DNA from: Gammaproteobacteria bacterium | GTDB taxonomy: Bacteria > Pseudomonadota > Gammaproteobacteria > Pseudomonadales > Halieaceae | Direction: 5' to 3' | NCBI GenBank assembly: GCA_024644535.1 | Contig: JAHEKX010000013.1 | Span: 18,913-82,912 of the forward strand | Length of the DNA: 64,000 nucleotides | Shown: positions 44,472-52,780 of the stretch, in pieces | Layout: each line of letters begins with the position of its first letter | Numbering within the stretch: the first letter of the stretch is position 1 | The notes under the pieces: generated by a model | What the model was told of the DNA's origin: nothing | What the model saw: the letters and a program-made list of their open reading frames with translations, nothing else | The model's database searches: none | Made by a program: the position numbers and the translations under genes

Positions 44472-44924
44472 ATGCCTATGCCACGATCTACCGTTAACTT
44501 TGTGCCGTCAAGCATTGGCTTTTTGCTGAATGACATTTCGCGCACGTTCCGTCGCCATTTTGATGTCAAGATGGCGGAATATGGTTTGACGCAAGCGCAG
44601 TGGCGCGCGCTTCTTATCATTGCAACACGACAGGGTTGTACCCAGCGTGAGCTAGCTGATGCTTTGGAGGTGCAGCCCATTAGTGTCGCACGACTGCTGG
44701 ACAGAATGGTCAAAGGAGGCTGGGTAAAGCGCGAGCCCTGCCCGAGTGACCGCAGGGCCCACCGCTTATATTTAACCTCACAGTGCGATCCTATTCTTGA
44801 GGTCGCCAAGTCGGCATCCCAAGAAATTCTGGGCAGGGCGCATCAAGGAATTTCTGAGGCTGAGTTGGCACATTTGGCGGACACACTTGAGCGCATCAAA
44901 AACAATCTAGGTAAATCGAGTTAG
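44472..44924 (+). CDS. MarR-family regulator (EmrR/MprA-like)
   Basis: A 150-residue MarR protein (or 148 from the ATG at 44478). The winged helix covers LTQAQWRALLIIATRQGCTQRELADALEV and continues to the wing with DRRAHRLYLT. It precedes emrA-like and emrB-like genes by eight bases, the same arrangement as the E. coli emrRAB operon, so it very likely represses the pump until a drug or phenolic ligand binds. There is no Shine-Dalgarno sequence before either ATG; the palindrome and promoter occupy that place. Confidence 0.85.
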   Translation: MPMPRSTVNFVPSSIGFLLNDISRTFRRHFDVKMAEYGLTQAQWRALLIIATRQGCTQRELADALEVQPISVARLLDRMVKGGWVKREPCPSDRRAHRLYLTSQCDPILEVAKSASQEILGRAHQGISEAELAHLADTLERIKNNLGKSS

Positions 44925-44932
44925 GAGTTAGC

Positions 44933-45937
44933 GTGTCGAAAGGTAAAAAACGGGGAGCCATATTAGGTGTGGTTGCGATTGCCTTTGCGGTGATTGGGTT
45001 TTTGTATTACTCCCAAGCTGATGTGTTAATTACGGACAATGCCTATCTTAAATCTCAGCATGTGTATGTTAACGCGCAGGTCAGTGGCCCCATCGTAGCA
45101 GTTTATGCCGAGCAGTATCAGCATTTAGACGCCGGTGATCTGATATTCGAGGTGGACCCCGTACCCTACCAGCTAAAAGTGCAACAGCTGGAAGCGCAGC
45201 GAAATGCGTTTGCTATCGATTTGGCGAAGAAAAAGCGTAGATTAGAGGAGCTACAGGTTAAGAAAACGTTACTGCTAGAGGATTTTCGCTATGCGCGCGA
45301 AGAGTGGGATCGTGAAAAAAATCTTACCGATCGAGGCTTAAATGCCGAGCAAGATTTAGCGGCTAAGCGTCATGATTTGCAGCGCTTCGAGCGCGCCGTC
45401 GCTGTAGGTGACGCCGATATCAATACCGCATTGTCGGATTTGCTAGATCAGCCTGATCTGAAGCTCCAGGATCATCCGACTTATAAAGTGCTTCAAAGTC
45501 AGTTAGATCAAGCCTTGCGCGATCTTGTTAATACGGCTGTGCGAGCACCAATAGCCGGATTGCTCATAGAAAAACCTGTGTTAGGCACGCATGCCGAGCG
45601 GGGCCGCCCTATCACTTCGGTCGTTGATATTCATGACGTTTGGGTAGAGGCAAACTTTCTAGAGACCGATGTCGCGCGTTTAACTCCGGGATTGGTCGCA
45701 GAAGTTCATGTCGATACCTACCCTGATAAGGTTTGGCCGGGTCGCGTTGCCAGTTTGAGTCCCGCGACCGGCGCTGAATTCGCAATTTTGCCACCTCAAA
45801 ATGCCACGGGTAACTGGGTTAAAATCACTCAGCGCGTTCCCGTGAGGATTGCACTAGAAGCCCGCTATCCCGATGCTGTGTTACGTAAAGGTATGACGGC
45901 TCACGTGACCGTATTCCCCGCTGCTGGCGAGCGGTGA
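44933..45937 (+). CDS. HlyD-family membrane fusion protein (EmrA-like)
   Basis: A 334-residue periplasmic adaptor with an N-terminal membrane anchor (about 8-26), a biotinyl-lipoyl-like half (VYVNAQVSGPIVAVYAEQ), a coiled-coil hairpin (about 85-185) and a second lipoyl/barrel part (VRAPIAGLLIEKPV). GTG start. It links the inner-membrane pump to an outer-membrane channel. No TolC homologue is in the window. Its stop overlaps the next start (GTGA). Confidence 0.85.
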   Translation: MSKGKKRGAILGVVAIAFAVIGFLYYSQADVLITDNAYLKSQHVYVNAQVSGPIVAVYAEQYQHLDAGDLIFEVDPVPYQLKVQQLEAQRNAFAIDLAKKKRRLEELQVKKTLLLEDFRYAREEWDREKNLTDRGLNAEQDLAAKRHDLQRFERAVAVGDADINTALSDLLDQPDLKLQDHPTYKVLQSQLDQALRDLVNTAVRAPIAGLLIEKPVLGTHAERGRPITSVVDIHDVWVEANFLETDVARLTPGLVAEVHVDTYPDKVWPGRVASLSPATGAEFAILPPQNATGNWVKITQRVPVRIALEARYPDAVLRKGMTAHVTVFPAAGER

Positions 45938-47463
45938 CTTGCGTGGAGGATAAAGCAGCGGTTCAGGTAACGCCTGCGGCTCGCAAGTGGATTGTATTTT
46001 TTTCGTCGGTGGCGATGTTGATGACCACGCTCGATACCACCATTGCTAACATTGCGCTGCCGCGAATTCAGAATGATTTAAGCTTAACGAACGACCAGCT
46101 TGCTTGGATTCTAACGTCTTACATTTTGGCGAACGCAGTGTTTATGCCGCTGACTGGTTTTTTGGTAGACCGCTTTGGTAAACGGGAAGTGCTTCTATTT
46201 TCTGCCGCGGGTTTTGTCGTGATGAGCGTCCTGTGTGGTCTTTCGCAAAACCTTTCCCAGTTGGTCGTTGCTCGCGCGCTTCAGGGTGCTGCCGGCGCTT
46301 TTCTAATGCCATCAACACAATCGATAATTTTGGATATTCACACTAAAGCTGGATATGCAAAAGCCGTTAGTGTGTGGAGTATGGGTATTATTATCGGTCC
46401 CATCTTAGGCCCCACCTTAGGTGGTTACTTAACCGAAATCGGCTCTTGGCACTGGGTGTTCTTGATCAATCTTCCGATTGGACTATTTATATTGATCGGT
46501 TTGTTTGTGGTTCTGCCAAAGTTTCCCATTGACCTAACGCGAAAAGTTGATTTAAGGGGATTTCTGTACCTGGGTTTAAGCGTTGGGCTCTTGCAGTTGA
46601 TGTTAGATCGAGGGGAGAGTAACCACTGGTTTGACTCCTGGGAAGTCAGGCTCGAGTTGATTTTTTCGGTTATGTTCCTTGCCATTTTTTTAATTCACAC
46701 CCTGGGGCGTAGACAGCCCTTTATACAGCTTGCTTGCTTCAAAGATCGAAACTTTTTGGCGGCTATCGTGTTTGCTTGTACCACCACTTTTTTTGTTTAC
46801 AGCACGGCCGCTTTGCTACCCGGTTATTTGCAGGGTCTTATGGGGTATTCTGTTATCGATGCAGGGCTTTTATTGATGCCCAGAGGCGTGGGGATGATGT
46901 TCGCCTTGCTTGTGCTTGGGCGACTATCTGTTGCCCAAAACCCCAGAGCCTACATTGCATTTGGGTTTGCTGTGCAAGCCGTGGCTCTGCATTTCATGTG
47001 TAATTACAATACTCAGATTGACTCAAACTATCTTATTTGGACGGGTTTTATTCAGGGGTTGGGATCTTCATTTGTGTTCATGCCGCTGAATGTACTTATG
47101 TACCTGACGTTGGCACCTAAGTACCAAACGGATGCCGCTAGCTCGCTGGGGCTTATCCGTAATTTAGCCAGTGGCATCAGTATTTCTGCTGCCTTTACTC
47201 TGTTTGCAAGAGATAGCCAATTTTTTCACTCTCTTTTGGTAGAGCAGATCACACCTACGAGAGTTCTGCGGGGCTGGCCCGAATTGCTGCCGTTAGACAG
47301 TATTCAGGGTGCGTGGATACTTAACAACTTGGTCTCTGGGCAGGCGGCTATGCAGTCGTATATCAACCTGTTCGCGGCGATGGAATGGCTGTCGATTGGT
47401 ATTGTTGCCTTCTTGATACTGACGCGTAAAAGGACGCCAAAAGTTTCTGGGGCGGTGGCTTAG
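45934..47463 (+). CDS. DHA2-family MFS efflux pump (EmrB-like)
   Basis: A 509-residue carrier with about fourteen membrane segments. It starts with TLDTTIANIALPRIQNDL, the DHA2/EmrB signature in TM1, has the GFLVDRFGKREV loop between TM2 and TM3, and VWSMGIIIGPILGPTLGGYL in TM5, the antiporter motif C. With the EmrA-like adaptor it should export hydrophobic toxic compounds using the proton gradient. GTG start coupled to the previous gene. Its stop codon directly abuts the stop of a small gene on the other strand. Confidence 0.9.
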   Translation: MTCVEDKAAVQVTPAARKWIVFFSSVAMLMTTLDTTIANIALPRIQNDLSLTNDQLAWILTSYILANAVFMPLTGFLVDRFGKREVLLFSAAGFVVMSVLCGLSQNLSQLVVARALQGAAGAFLMPSTQSIILDIHTKAGYAKAVSVWSMGIIIGPILGPTLGGYLTEIGSWHWVFLINLPIGLFILIGLFVVLPKFPIDLTRKVDLRGFLYLGLSVGLLQLMLDRGESNHWFDSWEVRLELIFSVMFLAIFLIHTLGRRQPFIQLACFKDRNFLAAIVFACTTTFFVYSTAALLPGYLQGLMGYSVIDAGLLLMPRGVGMMFALLVLGRLSVAQNPRAYIAFGFAVQAVALHFMCNYNTQIDSNYLIWTGFIQGLGSSFVFMPLNVLMYLTLAPKYQTDAASSLGLIRNLASGISISAAFTLFARDSQFFHSLLVEQITPTRVLRGWPELLPLDSIQGAWILNNLVSGQAAMQSYINLFAAMEWLSIGIVAFLILTRKRTPKVSGAVA

Positions 47464-47571
47464 TTACCAGCGGCGCTTCTCGAATTTTTCTTCCCGCTTT
47501 TCGCGTTGGCGTATCGCTATAAAATAAACGATACCAACCGCTAAGCCTCCAAGAATGAGCCAGTCAATCAT
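47464..47571 (-). CDS. 35-residue single-pass membrane peptide
   Basis: A very short gene: MIDWLILGGLAVGIVYFIA forms one membrane helix, followed by a strongly charged tail RQREKREEKFEKRRW. Its ATG overlaps the stop of the DUF74/YbjQ-like gene (ATGA), and it has the N-out or N-in helix plus basic tail layout of real small membrane proteins. No homology is assigned. The coupling and composition make it likely to be translated. It ends exactly where the EmrB-like gene ends on the other strand. Confidence 0.65.
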   Translation of the reverse strand: MIDWLILGGLAVGIVYFIAIRQREKREEKFEKRRW

Positions 47572-47903
47572 GCGTTATTCGCCGTAATTTTTACGGCAGT
47601 ACCGTAGGCCATAATTTCTACGGCCGCCTGCGAGACCATCGAGGTCGTAAAACGAAAGCCGATAACAGCATCGGCGCCAAGCGACTTGGCGTCTTCTAGC
47701 ATGCGATACATGGCTTCTTCACGCCCCTCGGCCAAAAGCTCGGTATACCCTTTAATTTCGCCGCCCACAATGTTTTTAAGCAAAGCGGTGATATCTCGTC
47801 CGATGTGTTTGGCTCGAACGGTGGAACCTCTGGCGACACCGAGCACCGAGTCGATCTGGTAGCCTGGTAGATGGTCAATGGTAGTAACGATTGGGTCAGG
47901 CAT
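47568..47903 (-). CDS. YbjQ/DUF74 heavy-metal-binding-domain family protein
   Basis: A 111-residue protein of the YbjQ (DUF74) family, with TIDHLPGYQIDSVLGVARGSTV, then GGEIKGYTELLAEGREEA and ADAVIGFRFTTSMV. ATG at 47903 follows AGGAGAC; a longer open frame starts inside the MAPEG gene and is not used. Members form pentamers; function is not established, despite the metal-binding name. It is eight bases after the MAPEG gene on the same strand. Confidence 0.85.
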   Translation of the reverse strand: MPDPIVTTIDHLPGYQIDSVLGVARGSTVRAKHIGRDITALLKNIVGGEIKGYTELLAEGREEAMYRMLEDAKSLGADAVIGFRFTTSMVSQAAVEIMAYGTAVKITANNA

Positions 47904-47911
47904 TTTGTCTC

Positions 47912-48277
47912 CTATATTAAGCGATAGGCCATACAGATAAGCGCACCTAGTGAGACACTCCACACGAGTGAGCGAATGTATTTAATGTTGAACACGTAGC
48001 AAGGCACATAGGCCACACGAGCCACGAGCCACATCCAGGCCACTGTCTCAAGCTGCGCGTTTTGAATATGCGCAATAATGGCTAAGGCTAAGAAGGGTGC
48101 GAGGCTTTCTTGAAGGTTGTTGCCTGCTCGCTGAATGCGCCCTTGTATTACTGAAACATCCAGTGGTTGGTCGCGGCTTGATAGCAACCAATCTAACTTG
48201 TCCAGTCGAGTGCTTGCGGGCAAGAGCCACAGTTGAAATAAGACCAAGGCTAGGGTGTAGATAATAATTTCGATCAT
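47912..48277 (-). CDS. MAPEG-family membrane protein
   Basis: A 121-residue protein with four hydrophobic segments. The RIQRAGNNLQESLAPFLALAII stretch is the MAPEG signature (glutathione and eicosanoid enzyme superfamily), and YVPCYVFNIKYIRSLVW is the usual last loop and helix. Bacterial members are small membrane proteins with suspected glutathione transferase activity. It lies in a run of minus-strand genes with DgkA upstream. Confidence 0.8.
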   Translation of the reverse strand: MIEIIIYTLALVLFQLWLLPASTRLDKLDWLLSSRDQPLDVSVIQGRIQRAGNNLQESLAPFLALAIIAHIQNAQLETVAWMWLVARVAYVPCYVFNIKYIRSLVWSVSLGALICMAYRLI

Positions 48278-48323
48278 GTTTTTACCTTATTATTGTGATG
48301 TCCAAGTTGACCCTAGTCACAAT

Positions 48324-48707
48324 TTAACCTGTAAAGAACATCCAAGCAATGGGCGTCCAAATCACCAGCCAGATTATCAGCGAGAACGTAACGGCGAGAG
48401 ACCCTAAGTCCTTTGCCAAGCCCGAGAGCTGGTGGTAATCGCTGCTGATGCGATCGATTGTCGTCTCGACCGCTGTGTTTAATGTTTCGACCACCAGAAC
48501 GAACAGTGTGGCAAAAATCATCAGGCTGACTTCGCTGGGAGAGGTTCCAATGAAAAAGGCTGTAGGAATCAGCACAAGCGCCAGTACGAATTCCAGTTGA
48601 AAAGCCTCTTCGTTTTTTAACAGCCATGTAAGGCCCTTCCCTGAATTCACAATGGTGAACAGTAAGCGAGCAAAGCCAGTACGTTTAATGACTTGTTTTT
48701 CAAGCAT
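48324..48707 (-). CDS. dgkA: Diacylglycerol kinase (DgkA)
   Basis: A 127-residue membrane kinase with three helices. The signature VETLNTAVETTIDR contains the conserved Glu, Asn and Glu of the active site. ATG at 48707 is used because a preceding TTG codon is the only reason for a longer frame. It phosphorylates diacylglycerol from membrane-derived oligosaccharide synthesis back to phosphatidic acid. Standalone, with a short gap to the MAPEG gene. Confidence 0.9.
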   Translation of the reverse strand: MLEKQVIKRTGFARLLFTIVNSGKGLTWLLKNEEAFQLEFVLALVLIPTAFFIGTSPSEVSLMIFATLFVLVVETLNTAVETTIDRISSDYHQLSGLAKDLGSLAVTFSLIIWLVIWTPIAWMFFTG

Positions 48708-48780
48708 CAATATTTTCCATTACCGATAATCTTTGCTGTATAGGATAGGGTTAGTTTATTACGTGTGTCTTAAAATCCTG

Positions 48781-49557
48781 TTATTCACTAACGATGGCCA
48801 CAGCTCTTGTCCAGCCTGCAGAGGCTGCGCGAATTTTAAATGGGAAGCAAGAGACCGTAAATCCAGTGTCTGGCAGAGCCTCTAGGTTGTGCAGCTTTTC
48901 CAGATGACAGTAGCCAGTGTGGCGCCCAGCTTTGTGTCCCTCCCAAATTATGCTGGGGTCTTTTGTATCGTTAAAGCGTTGTGCGGTATGCACAAAAGGT
49001 GCGTCCCAGCTCCACCCATCGGTACCCGTCACGCGAATGCCTCGGTCGAGCAGATAGCGGGTTGCTTCGTAACCCATGCCGCAGCCACTTGAAACGTAAT
49101 CATCATGCCCGTATCTTGATCCCGCGCGCGTATTCACAAGCACGATTTCCAGTGGTGACAGTGTATGATCGATGCGAGCAAGCTCAGCCTCGACTTCATT
49201 GGCTGTAACAACGTGGCCATCGGGGAGGTGGCGAAAATCCAGTTTTACGCCGGGCTGAAAACACCATTCCAGTGGCACCTCGTCTATGGTCCAAGCGCGC
49301 TCACCTTGGTTCATGGTGCTTGCAAAGTGATACGGGGCATCTAAATGAGTGCCGTTGTGGGTGTTTAGCTTGACCTGTTCAATGGCCCAGCCCTCGGCAT
49401 CGGGAAGGTCTTCGGGAGCAAGTCCTGGGAAAATGTTAGCGATATCTTGGGCTGAATCAGAATGCTTAATGTATTGAATTTGCGGCTGATGTCCCGGCGG
49501 GTCAGAGATTACGTCGTTCTCTAGATAGATCGATAAATCGACGATTTTGTGGCCCAT
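48781..49557 (-). CDS. Cyclase family protein (kynurenine-formamidase-like)
   Basis: A 258-residue member of PF04199. The metal-binding motif HNGTHLDAPYHF is intact and follows a VDLSIYLENDV start strand. Known members hydrolyse N-formylkynurenine or cyclic amides/esters using Zn or Mn. Large relatives of about this length are common in marine proteobacteria without defined substrate. It is 13 bases downstream of the phosphatase gene. Confidence 0.8.
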   Translation of the reverse strand: MGHKIVDLSIYLENDVISDPPGHQPQIQYIKHSDSAQDIANIFPGLAPEDLPDAEGWAIEQVKLNTHNGTHLDAPYHFASTMNQGERAWTIDEVPLEWCFQPGVKLDFRHLPDGHVVTANEVEAELARIDHTLSPLEIVLVNTRAGSRYGHDDYVSSGCGMGYEATRYLLDRGIRVTGTDGWSWDAPFVHTAQRFNDTKDPSIIWEGHKAGRHTGYCHLEKLHNLEALPDTGFTVSCFPFKIRAASAGWTRAVAIVSE

Positions 49558-49570
49558 GGTTTGCTCCTAT

Positions 49571-50056
49571 TTATTCTGATTTAGCGCGTTCATAAAGCGT
49601 CTGCAGAATACCACTGCACCCGTCCTCGAGCATAGTAATGACCCTATCAAAACCCTTGGTGCCACCATAGTAAGGGTCGGGAATATCTCGCGGCGCGGAG
49701 TCCGGCAAAAAATCAGAAAATAAGCGTAACTTCGAAGAGTCACCGGGCTGCCGCGCGTGCGCTTGTAGGTTGGCCAGATTGTCGCGGGCCATTGCGATAA
49801 TGAGATCAAACTCATCAAAATCGGCCTGTTTGAATTGGCGCGCGCAACCTTGGCAGCTGTGATTATGTGCTTTGAGGCGATCTTGCATACGTTGGTCGGG
49901 CGGCTCGCCAATATGGTAAGAGGCGGTCCCGCATGAGTCGATGTGTACTGCTATAGGCCGTCCTTCGCTGTCGATGAAATCACGAAAAATGTTTTCTGCC
50001 GCGGGTGAGCGGCAGATGTTGCCTAGGCATACAAACAAGACCTTAACTTCTGGCAT
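49571..50056 (-). CDS. Low-molecular-weight protein-tyrosine phosphatase
   Basis: A 161-residue phosphatase with the P-loop V9-C10-LGNIC-R16-S (CX5R) at the N-terminus and DIPDPYYGG further on, carrying the general-acid Asp. It removes phosphate from tyrosine residues or small aryl phosphates. Length and motifs match stand-alone LMW-PTPs rather than the capsule-linked ones, and no polysaccharide export genes are near. Confidence 0.9.
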   Translation of the reverse strand: MPEVKVLFVCLGNICRSPAAENIFRDFIDSEGRPIAVHIDSCGTASYHIGEPPDQRMQDRLKAHNHSCQGCARQFKQADFDEFDLIIAMARDNLANLQAHARQPGDSSKLRLFSDFLPDSAPRDIPDPYYGGTKGFDRVITMLEDGCSGILQTLYERAKSE

Positions 50057-50142
50057 TGTCGCTCTCGCTTTTAAATAACGTCCAGTCTAGCGCCCTCGAT
50101 CTGTCCTGCACAGAGTTGCGGTGGTTTGCATCAGTTTTTCGG

Positions 50143-50156
50143 TAGAAAATTTTCTA
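50143..50156. promoter_or_regulatory. Palindrome TAGAAAATTTTCTA upstream of the HD-GYP gene
   Basis: A perfect 14-bp A/T-rich palindrome 71 bases before the HD-GYP start, in the divergent region shared with the phosphatase gene. A TATACT hexamer at 50185-50190 may be the -10. It could bind a regulator or just be an A/T tract. Confidence 0.35.
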
Positions 50157-50226
50157 AATGAAGTCGTTTTATACTTTAGTGGGGTATACTATGGCATTGA
50201 GTTTTTTTGGTTTTGCATAGTCGCCA

Positions 50227-50958
50227 ATGATCCAAGTCCGCAAAGTTACCGTCGATAATTTAAAGATTGGGATGTACGTCTCCAGTCTCGACCGCCCGTG
50301 GCTGGAAACTCCGTTCGCCTTGCAAGGCTTTTTGCTCAAATCACAACGCGATATTGATAAGATCAGTAAGTTCTGTGAGTTTGTTTACGTCGACTTTGAA
50401 AAAAGCGAAGTTGCCGAGCAAACCACCAAAAAACGATCTGCGCCTGTCTCGCGTCCTCGCAAAACCCGACAAGAGCTGTTTCCTAACCGCAGTCTTAGCG
50501 ATTACCGCGATGCCGGTCAATTTGGAGATGAGTATCCCAAGGCGCGCCAAGCAATAACCACCCTAACGACGGGCGTGACCAATATTTTCGATAGTGTCAC
50601 TAAAGGCAGTGGGTTAGACGTTGTTAAGGTCAAGCGCTCGGTCGAGCCCATGGTCGAGAGTATTACCCGCAACCCCGATGCGTGTATTTGGCTCGCCCGC
50701 ATGAAGCAAGCCGATACCTATACGTATCAGCACTCGATTGGCTGTTCCATTTGGGCGGTGGCGCTTGGTCGTCAGCTAGGTTTGCCCAAACCGGATTTGC
50801 GGTCTTTGGCAATTGGCGGGCTGTTATTTGACGTGGGTAAGTTGCAGGTTGATAAAGAATTGATCGACGCTCAGCGCAAGTTAAACGACCAAGAATTTCA
50901 GACGGTGCAAAACCATGTTAACTTGGGTTTAGAGGCCGTTAAAAAAGCGGCCTTATGA
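50227..50958 (+). pseudogene. DUF3391/HD-GYP c-di-GMP phosphodiesterase, N-terminal fragment (frameshifted)
   Basis: The first 243 residues of an HD-GYP protein. Residues 1-60 are a DUF3391 domain (VRKVTVDNLKIGMYVSSLDRPW); the HD part starts near 155 and stops after GLEAVKKAAL, before the HHExx-HDGSGYP half. The remaining half is encoded in the -1 frame from 50955. The run GTTAAAAAAGC at 50938-50948 is the probable site: one extra A would give V-K-K-S-G-L-M-N-K-D and restore a normal HD-GYP protein. The HD motif itself reads LLFDVGK (F201-D202), so a metal ligand is already altered. Confidence 0.75.
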
Positions 50959-51461
50959 ACAAAGACGTGCTTGAAATGATCGAGTATCACCACGAGCGTC
51001 ATGATGGTTCGGGATATCCTAAAGGGCTGAAAGGCGAGCAGATCCCAATTTTTGCGCGAATTGCAGCCATAGTGGACTGCTACGATGCCATTACAAGTCA
51101 CCGCAGTTACGCCAAAGCTTTGCCCCCCTCGATGGCTATTAAAATGCTCTACGAGTGGCGAGATATCGATTTCCAGGCGGAGTTAGTTGAAGAGTTCATC
51201 CAAGCCGTCGGTATTTACCCGGCCGGTACTCTGGTTGAGTTATCGTCAGGCCAGGTCGGTGTTGTGTTGTCAGAGTATCGAACTCGACGTTTGCGTCCCA
51301 AAGTGATGATCTTGCTAGACGCGAATAAAAAACCCGTTATGGACGTACAGACCGTTAATTTGTTGGAGATGACGCATACAGAAGATGGTCAGCCCCTAGA
51401 TATTGTTAACTCTCTTGAGCCAGATGCCTACGGTATCGATATGGCGGGAATTCAGCTGTAG
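50955..51461 (+). pseudogene. HD-GYP domain, C-terminal fragment (frameshifted)
   Basis: The second part of the same protein, 168 residues from an ATG that is probably an internal Met. It begins NKDVLEMIEYHHERHDGSGYPKG, the HD-GYP hallmark, which must normally be joined to the HD half upstream. The rest is the C-terminal helix bundle and a short barrel-like tail. The ATGA overlap with the first part arises from the frameshift. A functional product requires read-through by ribosomal or transcriptional slippage at the A run, or correction of a sequencing error. Confidence 0.75.
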
Positions 51462-51463
51462 CC

Positions 51464-52747
51464 ATGACAGCTTCGGTTGCATCGATTGAGCGAGAGCGTT
51501 TTATTAACGCTCTTGATCTTGCTGTAAAAGAAGGGCGTCGAAACAAAGACAACGTTGGGTTATTACTGATTGATTTAAGCAACCTGGCTCGTATAAACCA
51601 CTCGTACGGTTTTGAGCATGGCGATCTCGTATTGAAAGAAGCCAAAGAGGCTCTGTTAGGCGTAACGAAGCTGCCTGACACAGTATTTCGAATAGGTGGG
51701 CGCCAATTCGCTTATATACTTCCCGGATTAAACAACCCTGCCTTTATCGCGCTGGCGATGAACCGAGTGCAAACCATCCTAGAAGATGCCCTGATGTTGG
51801 GTGACGGCGTTCTGCCCATCATGATTAAGCAGGGTGTGGCCGTTAATAAAGGCTGCATGTTGCCGACTATGGACATGCTAGCTGCCGCCGAGGTCTCGCT
51901 GTCGGCCGCGAAGCAGGGTAAGGAGCGCAACCTAGAGGATTTGCTAGGTACCGATCTGCCGTCCGAGCAAGACATCGAGCTCGAGCGTTTGTTTTATGAA
52001 AGCCTGCACAACAATGCCTTCCAGTTGTATTACCAGCCTAAGATTAACTTGCACACCGGCCGACCTGATGCTGCCGAGGCCTTACTGCGTTGGCAATTAG
52101 AAGACGGTACCTTTATTTCGCCCGAATATGCGGTTAACTTAGCCGAATCCTCGGGGCGCGGTTATTCGTTGGCGAAGTGGGTTATTCACCGCGCTATGCG
52201 TCAGGCCAAAGATTGGCAATCCACTATGGATGTTCAGCTTGCTGTAAATATTCAGGCGAGCTTGGTCGCAAACCCAGACTTACATAGTTTGGTGAAAGAT
52301 TCCTTAGCGATTTGGGGCGTTAGCTCCGACCGCTTTGCACTTGAGATTACCGAAGGCGGCTTTATCGAAGACAAAGAATCCGGTTTTGATAACTTGTTAA
52401 AACTGCGAGAGCTGGGCACGACCTTATCCATTGACGACTTCGGTACAGGTTATTCGTCGTTGTCTTACTTTAAGCATATTCCCGCCGATGAGCTTAAAAT
52501 TGATAAGTCATTTATCGATCACTTGATCGATGGTGGTCATGATCTCGAGCTGGTGAAGATCATGATCTACATTGCCCATCAGTTTGGTTTAACGGTGGTA
52601 GCCGAGGGTGTGGAAGATCGTGCGACCTGCGATCTTCTGAAAGCGTTGGGTTGCGATTATATTCAGGGTTTTTATTTCTCTCGACCTCTACCTGTCGATG
52701 CATTCGAAGCATGGATGCGCGATAATGGATCAAAATCACTGATATAA
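51464..52747 (+). CDS. Degenerate GGDEF plus EAL protein, c-di-GMP phosphodiesterase
   Basis: A 427-residue cytoplasmic protein. The GGDEF domain (about 10-165) carries GGRQF at 78-82 instead of GGDEF, so cyclase activity is not expected. The EAL domain (about 178-420) has E205 in AEALLRW, VNIQAS, EITEGG, DDFGTGYSS, LKIDKSFI and EGVED, i.e. a full catalytic set for hydrolysing c-di-GMP to pGpG. It starts two bases after the HD-GYP gene, forming a tandem c-di-GMP degradation unit in which the GGDEF part may be regulatory. Confidence 0.85.
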   Translation: MTASVASIERERFINALDLAVKEGRRNKDNVGLLLIDLSNLARINHSYGFEHGDLVLKEAKEALLGVTKLPDTVFRIGGRQFAYILPGLNNPAFIALAMNRVQTILEDALMLGDGVLPIMIKQGVAVNKGCMLPTMDMLAAAEVSLSAAKQGKERNLEDLLGTDLPSEQDIELERLFYESLHNNAFQLYYQPKINLHTGRPDAAEALLRWQLEDGTFISPEYAVNLAESSGRGYSLAKWVIHRAMRQAKDWQSTMDVQLAVNIQASLVANPDLHSLVKDSLAIWGVSSDRFALEITEGGFIEDKESGFDNLLKLRELGTTLSIDDFGTGYSSLSYFKHIPADELKIDKSFIDHLIDGGHDLELVKIMIYIAHQFGLTVVAEGVEDRATCDLLKALGCDYIQGFYFSRPLPVDAFEAWMRDNGSKSLI

Positions 52748-52780
52748 CAGCCCGCAAAGGGCTAGTGGATACACCGAGCC

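Noticed and set aside
50938..50958. Programmed -1 frameshifting in the HD-GYP gene
   Set aside because: The A run is not in the heptamer phase of classical slippery sites (P-site re-pairing would be to TAA) and no downstream hairpin was recognised; a one-base deletion or sequencing error is simpler.
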